39,968 bases of DNA, taken from Parcubacteria group bacterium (lineage in GTDB: Bacteria > Patescibacteriota > Minisyncoccia > Portnoybacterales > UBA2143). The notes under the pieces were generated by a model. It saw only the letters and a list, made by a program, of their open reading frames with translations. It had not been told where the DNA came from and made no database searches. The stretch is taken from NCBI GenBank assembly GCA_013203625.1, contig JABMPX010000016.1, positions 1 to 39,968 on the forward strand. Direction: 5' to 3'. Positions within the stretch are counted from its first letter, which is position 1. Each line of letters begins with the position of its first letter. This document shows, one piece after another, positions 17,794-27,532 of the stretch. A program made the translations under genes and the position numbers.

Positions 17794-19649
17794 TAAACAA
17801 AAATTGAATTGCCGACAACTGTAACCGGCTCATATTGATTTAGCCAATTATAATAGCCGGTTTTTTCATTGTATTCAGCGTCAGGTAAGCCGCGTCCTCC
17901 TTGTAAAAGAGTAGCTGAGATGGCAATCCAAGAATTAGGAGATAGCTCACTTGGATCGCGATCTCCCCACCAAGGATAATATTTTTCTTTTAATCGAAAT
18001 TCCGGCGAATCGCCTCCAAAATAATCTACATAGATTGTTTTAATATTATTTTCTTCAACGAATTCAGCTAATCGTTTTAGATCTTGGCCCCAGTCAAGAT
18101 TAGAATCAGCGACATATTTATAGCCCTGGCTTGGTCCGCCGACTAATTCGTTAAAATAAGTTATAAAATGAGGATAGATTGTGATTGTCCCAAAAGCATA
18201 CCATACAATTAGGATAATTATTACAAAGCATTTAAGAGTTGTTTTCAAATAGAAGGAAAAAGTCATTTTAATGCTTTTAAGAATACCCTGAGAGTTAATT
18301 TTTACTTTTTCTAGAATAGGCCCAGAAGGAAATTTTAACCATTTAATGATTTGGCCGCTTACTAATATGTAAAGGATAGGAAAAGTAGGCAGGACGTGCC
18401 TGACTCCAATATTAAGATTGCTTTTAATGCTTGTAATCCAATAGAAGAGGAAAAAACAGATTAGAGCAAATTCAGCAAAGTATTTTTTAATGAATAATAT
18501 TAATCGGTGACGGCCTCTGTTTCGCAGGGGACTGCCCTTGATATTTTTGAATATTCTTATTACAGCAAAGCATAAAGATATTAATATTAAAATTAGGAAA
18601 GAGAGCGGAACTTTAATTAAAAATGTGATTGGGAAATAATGAGGCCAGCCTGTTCTAGAAATTTCGCCTAAGAAATAAGTGGTATTGCCGCCAATAGTTC
18701 GTTGCATAACGCTGAAAAATCCAAAAAAGAATTGTCCATAAGGCCTAAGAATTGGCTTGTCAGCCATCCAAATAACAGGGTCAACCATCCATCTTCTGCC
18801 AAATGTTTGAAGAAGGGTTTCAGTATCAGCTAATTGTTTTTCTGCGGGATAATTTAAGATATGGAATTGATAAATGGGCCAGATTAAAGCCATGGCTATT
18901 AATCCGATAAGAAGGAGACCAAGTAAATTTTTAGCAAGACGAGGAAAACGTTTTTTTTCTAATAAACTCCAGACAATTACCAGGAAGATGAAATAGGGGA
19001 TAAGCATAACTAAAGAGAATTTAGTCAGAAGAGCTAACCCAAAAACTAAACCAGCAATAATTAAATTCTTTTTGCTGGGTTTTTGAATCCATTTAATTAA
19101 ATAATAAGCAGCAATAAAAAAGGCGGCTGCAGCAGGAACATCAGTGGTGACTAAACGGCCATGAGCTAAGAAAGCAGGCGATAAGGAATAAAGGAAAAGG
19201 GCTAAAAGTCCAGCCTTGTTCCCATATAATTCACGAGTCCATCTAAAAACATAGAATCCCAGCAAAAGCGTCATTAAAATCATAGGCAAACGAGAGAAGA
19301 GAATAATCTGATCAGTTTGATTATTGGAATTATAAAGAAATTCTCTGCCAAAATCCCATTGGCCATTAAGGTCTTCTTGCCAGCTTTTATGTTCAATAGG
19401 GAAATTAATTTTAGTATTAGTGATTTTTGAACCAAGCCAGACAGACAAACCAGCCATATCTTTTAACAAAGGCGGATGTTCATGATTTAATCGCATATCC
19501 TTCTGACTTATATACGAATAACCAGCCGGAGTATGAGCTAATTCATCCATAGTCAAAGAATCATTCTGTATGCTGAAGAAAGTCAAAAAAAGCATTAGCA
19601 TTAACAAGAAACCAGCCAAAATATTAGTTATTTTATTATCAAATTTCAT
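17781..19649 (-). CDS. Dolichyl-phosphate-mannose-protein mannosyltransferase-like (GT39/PMT) membrane protein
   Basis: DELAHTPAGYSYISQKDMRLNHEHPPLLKDMAG; many TMs; DSNLDWGQDLKRL. Confidence 0.85.
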   Translation of the reverse strand: MKFDNKITNILAGFLLMLMLFLTFFSIQNDSLTMDELAHTPAGYSYISQKDMRLNHEHPPLLKDMAGLSVWLGSKITNTKINFPIEHKSWQEDLNGQWDFGREFLYNSNNQTDQIILFSRLPMILMTLLLGFYVFRWTRELYGNKAGLLALFLYSLSPAFLAHGRLVTTDVPAAAAFFIAAYYLIKWIQKPSKKNLIIAGLVFGLALLTKFSLVMLIPYFIFLVIVWSLLEKKRFPRLAKNLLGLLLIGLIAMALIWPIYQFHILNYPAEKQLADTETLLQTFGRRWMVDPVIWMADKPILRPYGQFFFGFFSVMQRTIGGNTTYFLGEISRTGWPHYFPITFLIKVPLSFLILILISLCFAVIRIFKNIKGSPLRNRGRHRLILFIKKYFAEFALICFFLFYWITSIKSNLNIGVRHVLPTFPILYILVSGQIIKWLKFPSGPILEKVKINSQGILKSIKMTFSFYLKTTLKCFVIIILIVWYAFGTITIYPHFITYFNELVGGPSQGYKYVADSNLDWGQDLKRLAEFVEENNIKTIYVDYFGGDSPEFRLKEKYYPWWGDRDPSELSPNSWIAISATLLQGGRGLPDAEYNEKTGYYNWLNQYEPVTVVGNSIFVYQIP

Positions 19650-19710
19650 AAATGTTGAACTGTTAATATCTTTATTGATTTTAACATAAAATTAAAGGTA
19701 TAATCAATAT

Positions 19711-21126
19711 ATGGAACAAGTAAAAATAAAATCCATCTTATTATCCCTAATTATCTTAGGAACGGCTTTTAATGCTTTGGCAAGTAATGTTTATCTACCC
19801 AGGGTTGATTTGATTAAAGGGAATAGTCCAGAAGTATATGTTTTAGAGCTTGGAGTTAGGCATTGGATTCCTGACATAGAAACATTTAACCATTTTAATT
19901 TTAAATGGGGGAATATTAAAACTTATGCTGATTCTACTGTTAATAATTATTTGCAGGAAGAGGATTGGGACAAAAATAATGATTATCCCGAAGGAGCTTT
20001 GGTTAGAGGTTCTGGGGCAGAAGTTTATCTAATTGAATTAGGCAAACTGCGCTGGATTCCAAGTCCAAGCATTTTTGAAGGAAATAATTTTGGTTGGAAA
20101 TATATTTTTACTATTGACGATGATGATTTAGAAGATATTGATTTAGGAGAAAATTTGACTTTATCAGAATCCAATAGATATCCAGAAACAACAATTCTTA
20201 GCGGTCCAGAACAGGGAGAGGTTCTGGAAGTATCAGAAATTACTTTTAAGTATACAGGAACTAATCCTTTAGGAGAAACCAGTGATTTAGAATTTGAAAC
20301 TTTTTTGACTGGCGATGATGATAGATGGCGCGATCAAGGGACAAGCTATACAGAAACATACAATTTAGAACAGGGCGGGATATATACTTTTTATGTTCGA
20401 GCTAAAAATAAAGAGGGGTATTATGATCCTAGTCCGGCTTCTCGAAGTTTTCATGTAGGTCTTTCGTCTTATCATGAGAAAGTAGAGATTAGAAACGTTT
20501 CTTTTGAAGAAAGCGATTTTAAGAATGATTATTTAACTCTTCGCAATAGCAGCGACGAAACAATCAATATTACTGGCTGGATAATTGAGACCAAATTAGG
20601 AACAATTACTATCCCACAGGCAATTAAAAAATTAACATATCCTATTTGTAGCAGTTGCGGCAATAGCTCTGATATTGAGCTGGGCTATGGAGATGAGGTG
20701 ATTATTTCTGCTGGTACAAGTCCTAATGGAGTAAGTTTCAGGACTAATAAGTGCACTGGCTATTTAGACCAATCGTCTCAGCATTACCCTTCTTTAGAAG
20801 AAGACTGTCCTTATGCAGAATCATCAGAATATAGCCATTTATCAAATGACTGCCAGGATTTTATTGAAGATTTAGATCGTTGCGAGATACCGGATTATTC
20901 CAATGACTTTGCAGTTAGCACAGACAACCAATGCACAAGTTTTTTAAACGAGAAATTTAATTATAGTCAGTGTTATGCATCTTATTACCAAGATGCGGAT
21001 TTCCTTAAAGATGAATGGAGAGTTTTTCTTAGCAAGTCAATTGATCTTTTCGATAACACCAACGATACAATTATTTTAAAAGACAACAGCGGGTTAACAG
21101 CTGATGAGTATGAGTATAAGTATTAA
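19711..21126 (+). CDS. Secreted protein with two EVYxxELGxxxWIP repeats and a lamin-tail-like domain
   Basis: KGNSPEVYVLELGVRHWIP and RGSGAEVYLIELGKLRWIP; VEIRNVSFEESDFKNDYLTLRNSSDETINITGWII...DTIILKDNSGLTADEYEY. Confidence 0.7.
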   Translation: MEQVKIKSILLSLIILGTAFNALASNVYLPRVDLIKGNSPEVYVLELGVRHWIPDIETFNHFNFKWGNIKTYADSTVNNYLQEEDWDKNNDYPEGALVRGSGAEVYLIELGKLRWIPSPSIFEGNNFGWKYIFTIDDDDLEDIDLGENLTLSESNRYPETTILSGPEQGEVLEVSEITFKYTGTNPLGETSDLEFETFLTGDDDRWRDQGTSYTETYNLEQGGIYTFYVRAKNKEGYYDPSPASRSFHVGLSSYHEKVEIRNVSFEESDFKNDYLTLRNSSDETINITGWIIETKLGTITIPQAIKKLTYPICSSCGNSSDIELGYGDEVIISAGTSPNGVSFRTNKCTGYLDQSSQHYPSLEEDCPYAESSEYSHLSNDCQDFIEDLDRCEIPDYSNDFAVSTDNQCTSFLNEKFNYSQCYASYYQDADFLKDEWRVFLSKSIDLFDNTNDTIILKDNSGLTADEYEYKY

Positions 21127-21158
21127 TTAAGTTTTACTTTTGTGGTAAAATAAAAAAT

Positions 21159-23234
21159 ATGATTAAAGAGAATGAATCAAAAGCAAAAATAATAACTCCA
21201 GCAGAAGAGCAACCAAAAGAGGTTATTGATAGTGTTAAAAAAGCAAACAGAGAAAAAGAAAGAATGGATAATAATTCAGGAAACAATAAATTAGATAAAG
21301 AGAAACAAACAGAGCCATTAACAGAATCGCCAGAAGAATTAACATCAAAGGAAATTTTTGAGAAAGCCAATAAAAAATCTTTTAAAGATAAGGAAGAAGA
21401 AATAATAGAAGCAGAATTTACCGAAATAGTTAATTTATGTGATAAAGCGCGGGAGAAATTTATCAAAGCGGAAAAGGCATTTGAGAAATATAAGGCGCTG
21501 ACAGGAGATATTAGCAAAATATTTAAAAAAGGCGAAAAAGTGCAAGTTAAAGAGGAATATGAAAACGCTAAACAGGAATATGAACAGGCAAGAGCAGAAC
21601 ATGTAACAGAGCATTTGGATAAATTTATCAATGAAAGAATGGAATTGGCAGATTCTCGCGCAGAAAAATTTGAAAAAGGCAAATGGAAAAAAGTTTGGGA
21701 TTGGGCTGGCAAGGAATTAAGTGTATATAATTTTTTGGAAAAGAAATTTGATTGGAAAGTAGAGAATAAATTGGGCAGATTTTTAGCCAAAGGATTCAAC
21801 GCAAGAACTATTGTGAGTCTTGGCTTGCTTGGCACAGGTATTGGTTTTGGTATTGGTTCAGCAGTTGGAATAAGCGCTTTAGTTGGCAGGCGTGTTTATG
21901 CTGGATTAGCAACTGGCATGGGTTCTTATGAACTTCTTAGAATGTTTGGAGAAAAATATCCGCATTTAACAGAGAAAAAACTTGAATCAATGGATTACAA
22001 TGACGCAGAAGGAATGATGGCTAAATATGAAATACGGGCAAAATTAAAAGGAGAAAAAATAAGCGAGAATAAAAATTACCAAAAGTTAAAAGATAAATAT
22101 TTGGAACTTCTAATAGGAGAAAAAGACAAAGCAAACAAAAAAGCAGATGTTTTAATAAAAGCTGCTGATAAACAATTGGAAATAGCTGCCAAAGGAGCTA
22201 AAAGAAATGCCAACATAAGAAAAGTATTTGCTGTTAGCGCAGGCATTTTTATTGGAAGCGTAGGACTTAATAAATTAGCGGAACATTTTTCTGGCGGTTC
22301 TCCTGAACAAGCAGAAGAAATAGTTAATAAAGTAGTAGAAGAGCATAAAATAGGAATAGCTGGAGTTGGGGAAGAAGCAGAAGTTATTGGGGCAGAAGAT
22401 AAGATTGCCGTAACTGGCAAAGAAATAATTGAGAAAACAACAGAAAAACTGCCGGATAAATTTGAGCTTACTGTCCAGGCAAATGAAGGATATATCCATG
22501 AAGCGCGCAAGGCATTAACCATGTATATTCACGAGGCAGGCAAATCAGAATTAGGAGATTTAACCAAAGCTCAAAAAATTTGGGCAGAAGACAGATTATG
22601 GGATTTATACAGGGAAGCGCATCCTGATGCTGTAAATAAGGTCTTGCATGTTGGAGACAAGGTTGAGTTTGGCCGTGGACAAATTGAACAGGTTTTGAAT
22701 GAGGTCCAAGATAAATTTGGCGCACCTGAAAAAGCTGCCAATTTATCAGAAAATTTGAAGGGCTATGTTGATAATGTGAAATGGGATAGATATGATGCGA
22801 TTCCTTATTCAGACGGAGATGATGTTTATGGGTGGGAATTAGATGAAGGAGTAAAAGCAGTTGATTTGAAAACAGAAGTAGAGGCGTTAACAAAAACAGA
22901 AATACCCGAAGAAGTTATAGCAAAAAATCATTTAGAGTCATTTAAAATGCTTAGCGATAATGTTGTTAATAATAAAGTTTCTGAAATGTATAATTTATCA
23001 TCCGAGGAATATAAGGTTATAAAAGATATGCCAATAAACAGATTCGTAGATGAATATAGTTATTGGTTCCCGCCTAAAGACATGATTTATGGAGAACAGG
23101 ATCATTTAGAACTCTGGCATAAGCTAAAACTTAAGGATGCTATTATTAATCTTCTTTCAACTAAAAATCCAACAAGGACAGGCATGTCTATCCATGAATA
23201 TTTAAAAGAGTGTTGGTCTGCTGGAAAGGTATAA
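21159..23234 (+). CDS. Large hypothetical protein (charged N-terminus, internal hydrophobic segments)
   Basis: 691-aa ORF, same-strand cluster with the following ORFs. Confidence 0.75.
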   Translation: MIKENESKAKIITPAEEQPKEVIDSVKKANREKERMDNNSGNNKLDKEKQTEPLTESPEELTSKEIFEKANKKSFKDKEEEIIEAEFTEIVNLCDKAREKFIKAEKAFEKYKALTGDISKIFKKGEKVQVKEEYENAKQEYEQARAEHVTEHLDKFINERMELADSRAEKFEKGKWKKVWDWAGKELSVYNFLEKKFDWKVENKLGRFLAKGFNARTIVSLGLLGTGIGFGIGSAVGISALVGRRVYAGLATGMGSYELLRMFGEKYPHLTEKKLESMDYNDAEGMMAKYEIRAKLKGEKISENKNYQKLKDKYLELLIGEKDKANKKADVLIKAADKQLEIAAKGAKRNANIRKVFAVSAGIFIGSVGLNKLAEHFSGGSPEQAEEIVNKVVEEHKIGIAGVGEEAEVIGAEDKIAVTGKEIIEKTTEKLPDKFELTVQANEGYIHEARKALTMYIHEAGKSELGDLTKAQKIWAEDRLWDLYREAHPDAVNKVLHVGDKVEFGRGQIEQVLNEVQDKFGAPEKAANLSENLKGYVDNVKWDRYDAIPYSDGDDVYGWELDEGVKAVDLKTEVEALTKTEIPEEVIAKNHLESFKMLSDNVVNNKVSEMYNLSSEEYKVIKDMPINRFVDEYSYWFPPKDMIYGEQDHLELWHKLKLKDAIINLLSTKNPTRTGMSIHEYLKECWSAGKV

Positions 23235-23285
23235 ATTTTTTAAAAGCATAATTTATATTTTTTCTAAAACCAAGACATAAATTTA

Positions 23286-23591
23286 ATGAACAAAGATTTA
23301 CTCCAAAAAAATATTATTTCTCTTTTAGGCCTGGAATCTTTGCCTGAAGAGAAAAAGATCCAACTTTTAGAAAAATTAACTGATCTAGTTTTTAAACGAA
23401 CAATAATTAAAGTGATGGAACTGCTTTCTGAAGCTGATCAGGAAGAATTAGGCAAATTAATTGATGCTGGCGATTCAGAAAAAACCAATGCTTTTATTGC
23501 TGAAAAGGTGCCTAATTTTGAAGAAATAATGAATAAAGAAATTATATCGGTGAAAGAAGAGATGGCAGAAGAAGTAGAAAAAATAGAATAA
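23286..23591 (+). CDS. Small hypothetical protein (DUF5663-like)
   Basis: 101 aa; LEKLTDLVFKRTIIKVMELLSEADQEELGKLI. Confidence 0.6.
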   Translation: MNKDLLQKNIISLLGLESLPEEKKIQLLEKLTDLVFKRTIIKVMELLSEADQEELGKLIDAGDSEKTNAFIAEKVPNFEEIMNKEIISVKEEMAEEVEKIE

Positions 23592-23595
23592 AAAT

Positions 23596-23988
23596 ATGGA
23601 AGAGAAAATACAAAATAAATATCAAGAGTCAGTTGAGGAAAAGAATGAAGAAGTTGTAGAAAAACCAGTTGAAGCGGAACCAAACAAAGAAGTCCCGATG
23701 CAAGATCGGGATCCCGACCCAGAAGGCGTCGGGAAAGAGATTGTGTCAGCGCCAACAACGTCTTCTTCGTCAACTCAAGTCCAGCAGCAAGTTAAGCAGC
23801 TTAAGGGCTTGGATCATGAAAATCAAGTTAAGGCTTTGTGCAACTTGGCTTTACAAAAGGGATTAGATTTTGCTATTGAAATAGCTAAGAATTTAGACAA
23901 CGCTTATATTTTAGATGAGCTTCATGATTCTTTAGTGGACGAACTGCGAAAGAAGTTAATAGAAAAGGGAGAGTTAAAACAGTTATGA
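23596..23988 (+). CDS. Hypothetical protein with palindrome-derived segment
   Basis: 130-aa ORF overlapping the next by ATGA; contains QDRDPDPEGVGKE encoded by a palindromic element. Confidence 0.65.
   Translation: MEEKIQNKYQESVEEKNEEVVEKPVEAEPNKEVPMQDRDPDPEGVGKEIVSAPTTSSSSTQVQQQVKQLKGLDHENQVKALCNLALQKGLDFAIEIAKNLDNAYILDELHDSLVDELRKKLIEKGELKQL
23692..23734. repeat. GC-rich palindromic element in coding sequence, related to 4967-5047
   Basis: GTCCCGATGCAAGATCGGGATCCCGACCCAGAAGGCGTCGGGA; shares CGGGATCCCGAC..CA.A.G.CGTCGGG with the ssb coding strand. Confidence 0.75.
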
Positions 23989-26435
23989 GCTTTAATCAAA
24001 TTTTTTTATTGATAAGTATTTTTCTTGTTCTGGCTATTGTTTTTATAGGCGGGTTGATTTTTATTCGTCGGCTTAAAAATAAAGGGCGGATAACACGGGC
24101 TTTGAATATGAGCCTTTTTTTAATTTCTCTGCCTAAAAAAATTAAAAAAGGAGAAGGCGAAACGCCTAAAAGTGAAAAGGAAATTATTTCAGCAATGGAA
24201 CAGCTTTATAGCAGCTTGAGCAATATTAAAGAAACAAAAGATGTTTTTATTTACGGTCAGCCACATTTGGTTTTTGAAATAGCTACTCCTGAACAAGGCG
24301 AAGAAATATCTTTTTACTTAGCTTTGCCTACTCGTTATGAAAATATTATTGAAAAACAAATTCATGGCTTTTATCCAGAAGCATCAATTGAAAAAGTAGA
24401 AGATTACAATATTTTTAATCCAGAAGGAACAGTGGCCGGCGCTTATTTAAAATTAGCCAAAAATTATGTCCTGCCCTTTAAAACTTATCAGAATTTAGAG
24501 ATTGACCCGCTTAATGAGATTGTTAATACTTTAAGCAAATTAAAAGAAAGAGGCGAAGGCGCAGCCATTCAAATTGCGTTTTGCCCGATTTTGTCCAAAT
24601 CACAAAAAATAGGCCAGGATGTTGCCAAAGAAATGCAAAAAGGAAAAAGCTTTTCGCAGGCAATATCAGACAAAGGAGACAATTTTTTGATTCAATTAAT
24701 AAAAGATTTTAGGAAAAGCTCTAAATCATCACAAAAAGAAAATCAGCAATTAGAAGAAAAACAAACAACAATTACGCCAGGTCAAGAAGAAATTATTAAG
24801 GCATTAGAGAACAAAGCTAGTAAAATTGGTTTTAATGTTAATGTGAGATTATTGGTTTCAGCTGACAGCCCAACACAGGCAGAACAGCTTTTAAGCCATT
24901 TAGAAGGAGCTTTTGTCCAGTTTGGTTCGCCTAATTTGAATCAGTTGAAATCAGTTCGCGCTAAAGGCCGCACTTTGAAAAAACTGATTTATAATTTTTC
25001 TTTTCGGCTTTTTAATAAAAAACAGAAAATGCTTTTAAGTACAGAGGAATTAACTAGTATCTTTCATTTTCCTACAGCTGGCATTGAAACGCCTAAGGTT
25101 AAATTTCTTAAAGCAGAATCAGCTTCTACGCCGGCTAATTTGCCTAAACAGGGCATAATTCTAGGTAAAAATGTTTATCGCGGAGTAGAAACAGAGGTTC
25201 GCATACAAGAAGATGATCGCCGCCGCCATCTTTATGTTATTGGACAGACTGGAACAGGTAAATCCGTTTTTATGCGCAATATGATTATTCAAGACATTAA
25301 GAATGGCAAAGGAGTAGGAGTTCTTGACCCGCATGGCGATGTTGAGAAAATTTTAGGGTTAATTCCTAAAGAAAGGATAGAAGATGTGGTTTTAGTTGAT
25401 CCGTCTGATTTAGAACGGCCTTTGGGTTTAAATATGATGGATTATGACGCTAAATATCCAGAACAAAAAACCTTTGCTGTTAATGAATTAATGAGTATTT
25501 TTGACAAATTATATGATATGAAAATAGCTGGCGGACCAATGTTTGAGCAATATACTCGTAACGCGCTTTTGCTCTTGATGGATGACCCGAGCGAGAAGTT
25601 CACTTTAATGGAAGTGCCTAAGGTTATGTCTGATTCTGATTTTAGAAAACGCTTGTTAATTAAATGTAAAAACATAGTAGTTAAGGATTTTTGGGAGAAA
25701 GAAGCGGAAAAAGCCGGAGGTGAAGCTTCTTTGCAAAATATGGTTCCTTATATCACTTCTAAATTCAATGTTTTTATCGCTAATGACTATATGAGGCCTA
25801 TTATTGGGCAATCAGAAACTTCTCTTAATTTTAGACAAATCATGGATGAACAAAAAATTCTTTTAGTTAATTTAAGCAAAGGGCGATTAGGCGATATTAA
25901 CAGTTCTTTGCTGGGCCTGATTATTACAGGAAAGATATTAATGGCTGCTTTTTCCAGAGTTGATGTGCCAGAAGAAGAACGCAAGGACTTTTACCTTTAT
26001 ATGGATGAATTCCAGAATTTTTCTACAAATAGCATTTCAACAATATTGTCTGAAGCGCGAAAATACCGGCTTTCTTTGATTGCCGGGCATCAATTCATTG
26101 GACAATTGTCTGAAGATATTCGAAAAGCGGTCTTTGGCAATGTTGGTTCAATGGTTTCTTTCCGGGTTGGGGCTGAAGATGCTGAATTTTTAGTTAAACA
26201 GTTTGAACCAGTTTTTGATGCTAATGATTTGATTAATATAGATAACTTTAATGCCTATGTTAAATTAATGATTGATAATCAAACCTCTAAACCGTTTAAT
26301 TTAGCAGTATATCCGCCAGAAAAAGAAGATTTAGAAATCGCTAAATCCATAAAAGAGATTTCTCGTCTAAAATACGGCCGAGATAGAGCAGTGGTGGAAA
26401 AAGAAGTTATTGAACGCTGGAGGTCGTCTCAATGA
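23985..26435 (+). CDS. VirB4/HerA-like ATPase with N-terminal TM
   Basis: Walker A GQTGTGKSVFMRNMI, LDPHGDVEKIL, Walker B DFYLYMDEFQNF. Confidence 0.85.
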   Translation: MSFNQIFLLISIFLVLAIVFIGGLIFIRRLKNKGRITRALNMSLFLISLPKKIKKGEGETPKSEKEIISAMEQLYSSLSNIKETKDVFIYGQPHLVFEIATPEQGEEISFYLALPTRYENIIEKQIHGFYPEASIEKVEDYNIFNPEGTVAGAYLKLAKNYVLPFKTYQNLEIDPLNEIVNTLSKLKERGEGAAIQIAFCPILSKSQKIGQDVAKEMQKGKSFSQAISDKGDNFLIQLIKDFRKSSKSSQKENQQLEEKQTTITPGQEEIIKALENKASKIGFNVNVRLLVSADSPTQAEQLLSHLEGAFVQFGSPNLNQLKSVRAKGRTLKKLIYNFSFRLFNKKQKMLLSTEELTSIFHFPTAGIETPKVKFLKAESASTPANLPKQGIILGKNVYRGVETEVRIQEDDRRRHLYVIGQTGTGKSVFMRNMIIQDIKNGKGVGVLDPHGDVEKILGLIPKERIEDVVLVDPSDLERPLGLNMMDYDAKYPEQKTFAVNELMSIFDKLYDMKIAGGPMFEQYTRNALLLLMDDPSEKFTLMEVPKVMSDSDFRKRLLIKCKNIVVKDFWEKEAEKAGGEASLQNMVPYITSKFNVFIANDYMRPIIGQSETSLNFRQIMDEQKILLVNLSKGRLGDINSSLLGLIITGKILMAAFSRVDVPEEERKDFYLYMDEFQNFSTNSISTILSEARKYRLSLIAGHQFIGQLSEDIRKAVFGNVGSMVSFRVGAEDAEFLVKQFEPVFDANDLINIDNFNAYVKLMIDNQTSKPFNLAVYPPEKEDLEIAKSIKEISRLKYGRDRAVVEKEVIERWRSSQ

Positions 26436-26467
26436 CCACGTATAAATTATTTATTAAAGAATTTTTT

Positions 26468-26510
26468 TGTGGATAACTATTACTTGACAAAAAAATATAT
26501 TAGATATAAT
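26468..26510 (+). promoter_or_regulatory. DnaA-box-like TGTGGATAA plus sigma70-like promoter TTGACA-N15-TATAAT
   Basis: TGTGGATAA 26468-26476, TTGACA 26484-26489, TATAAT 26505-26510. Confidence 0.65.
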
Positions 26511-26527
26511 ATACAAACACTATAACC

Positions 26528-26561
26528 ACTACCTCTGTCTTCGGGCAAGGGTAGTTTTTTT
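26528..26561 (+). terminator. Rho-independent-like terminator just downstream of the promoter
   Basis: ACTACC...GGTAGT followed by T-run. Confidence 0.65.
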
Positions 26562-26599
26562 ATGGTAGATTTGAGTGAAAAATGATATAATTTTAGTAT

Positions 26600-27163
26600 A
26601 TGAAAGTTTTATCTAGTAAAAAAAGAGAAAAAGTTGTTATTTATATTGATGGTAGTAATTTCTATAAATATCTTAAAAATAAAGAAATAAATTTTCCCAA
26701 AGGAGTAAAATTTGATTTTAATAAATTTATCAGTTTTTTAATTGGAGAAAGAAAATTAATTTCCAAAAGATATTATATTGGTATTGCAAGAAATATTGAC
26801 AATAGTGAAGATAGTAAAAGAATTGTATCTGGCCAACAAAAATTTCTATCTAAAATAGAAAATGAAGGGTTTGTTATTAAAAGAGGTCGGATAATGTATG
26901 ATGATGGTAAAATTAGAGAAAAAGGTACAGATATTAAAATAGCAGTTGATCTAGTTATAGGAGCGGTAAATAACATATATGATACAGTGATTCTGGTTAG
27001 TTCTGATACAGATTTAATTCCAGCTATGAATTATGTTAAATATAGAAAGAAAAAAATAGAATATGTTGGTTTCTCTCATGCTCCTTCTCTTGGGATGCAA
27101 AAACATTCAGATTTTTCGATATTACTTCGTCCTGATGATATTAATAAATTTAAAAAAGAGTAG
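26600..27163 (+). CDS. NYN-domain (LabA/DUF88-like) protein
   Basis: VVIYIDGSNFYKYL..., KGTDIKIAVDLVIGAVNNIYDTVILVSSDTDLIPAMNYVK. Confidence 0.85.
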   Translation: MKVLSSKKREKVVIYIDGSNFYKYLKNKEINFPKGVKFDFNKFISFLIGERKLISKRYYIGIARNIDNSEDSKRIVSGQQKFLSKIENEGFVIKRGRIMYDDGKIREKGTDIKIAVDLVIGAVNNIYDTVILVSSDTDLIPAMNYVKYRKKKIEYVGFSHAPSLGMQKHSDFSILLRPDDINKFKKE

Positions 27164-27177
27164 AATATTTTATTAAA

Positions 27178-27528
27178 ATGACCACTTATAAATTATTTAT
27201 AAAAGATTTGTTTTTGGATATTGTTTTGGAGGTTTTGTATTTTCCTTTATGGTGGTATAGCCGCGGCTTAAAAAAAGCGGCTATTTTTTGCTGGAAAAGA
27301 ATAAAAGGCGGTTCACGCGCTTTGGCCTTGTTAATCCTTTTAAAAAACATCTTTAAGCCAATGTATGGTCAGCGCGGCTGGGATGTTTATGTTTTAAGCT
27401 TGTCTGTCCGCTTTTTCCAATTATTATACAGATTTTTTCTTATGGCTTTATGGACTCTTTTGTGGATTTGCGTTTTATTTGCTTGGTTAGCTTTGCCAGT
27501 TCTTGTTATTTGGAAATTTATATTTTAA
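27178..27528 (+). CDS. Small membrane protein
   Basis: 116 aa hydrophobic; overlaps the downstream Clp-like ORF; start duplicated at 26432. Confidence 0.7.
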   Translation: MTTYKLFIKDLFLDIVLEVLYFPLWWYSRGLKKAAIFCWKRIKGGSRALALLILLKNIFKPMYGQRGWDVYVLSLSVRFFQLLYRFFLMALWTLLWICVLFAWLALPVLVIWKFIF

Positions 27529-27532
27529 TATG

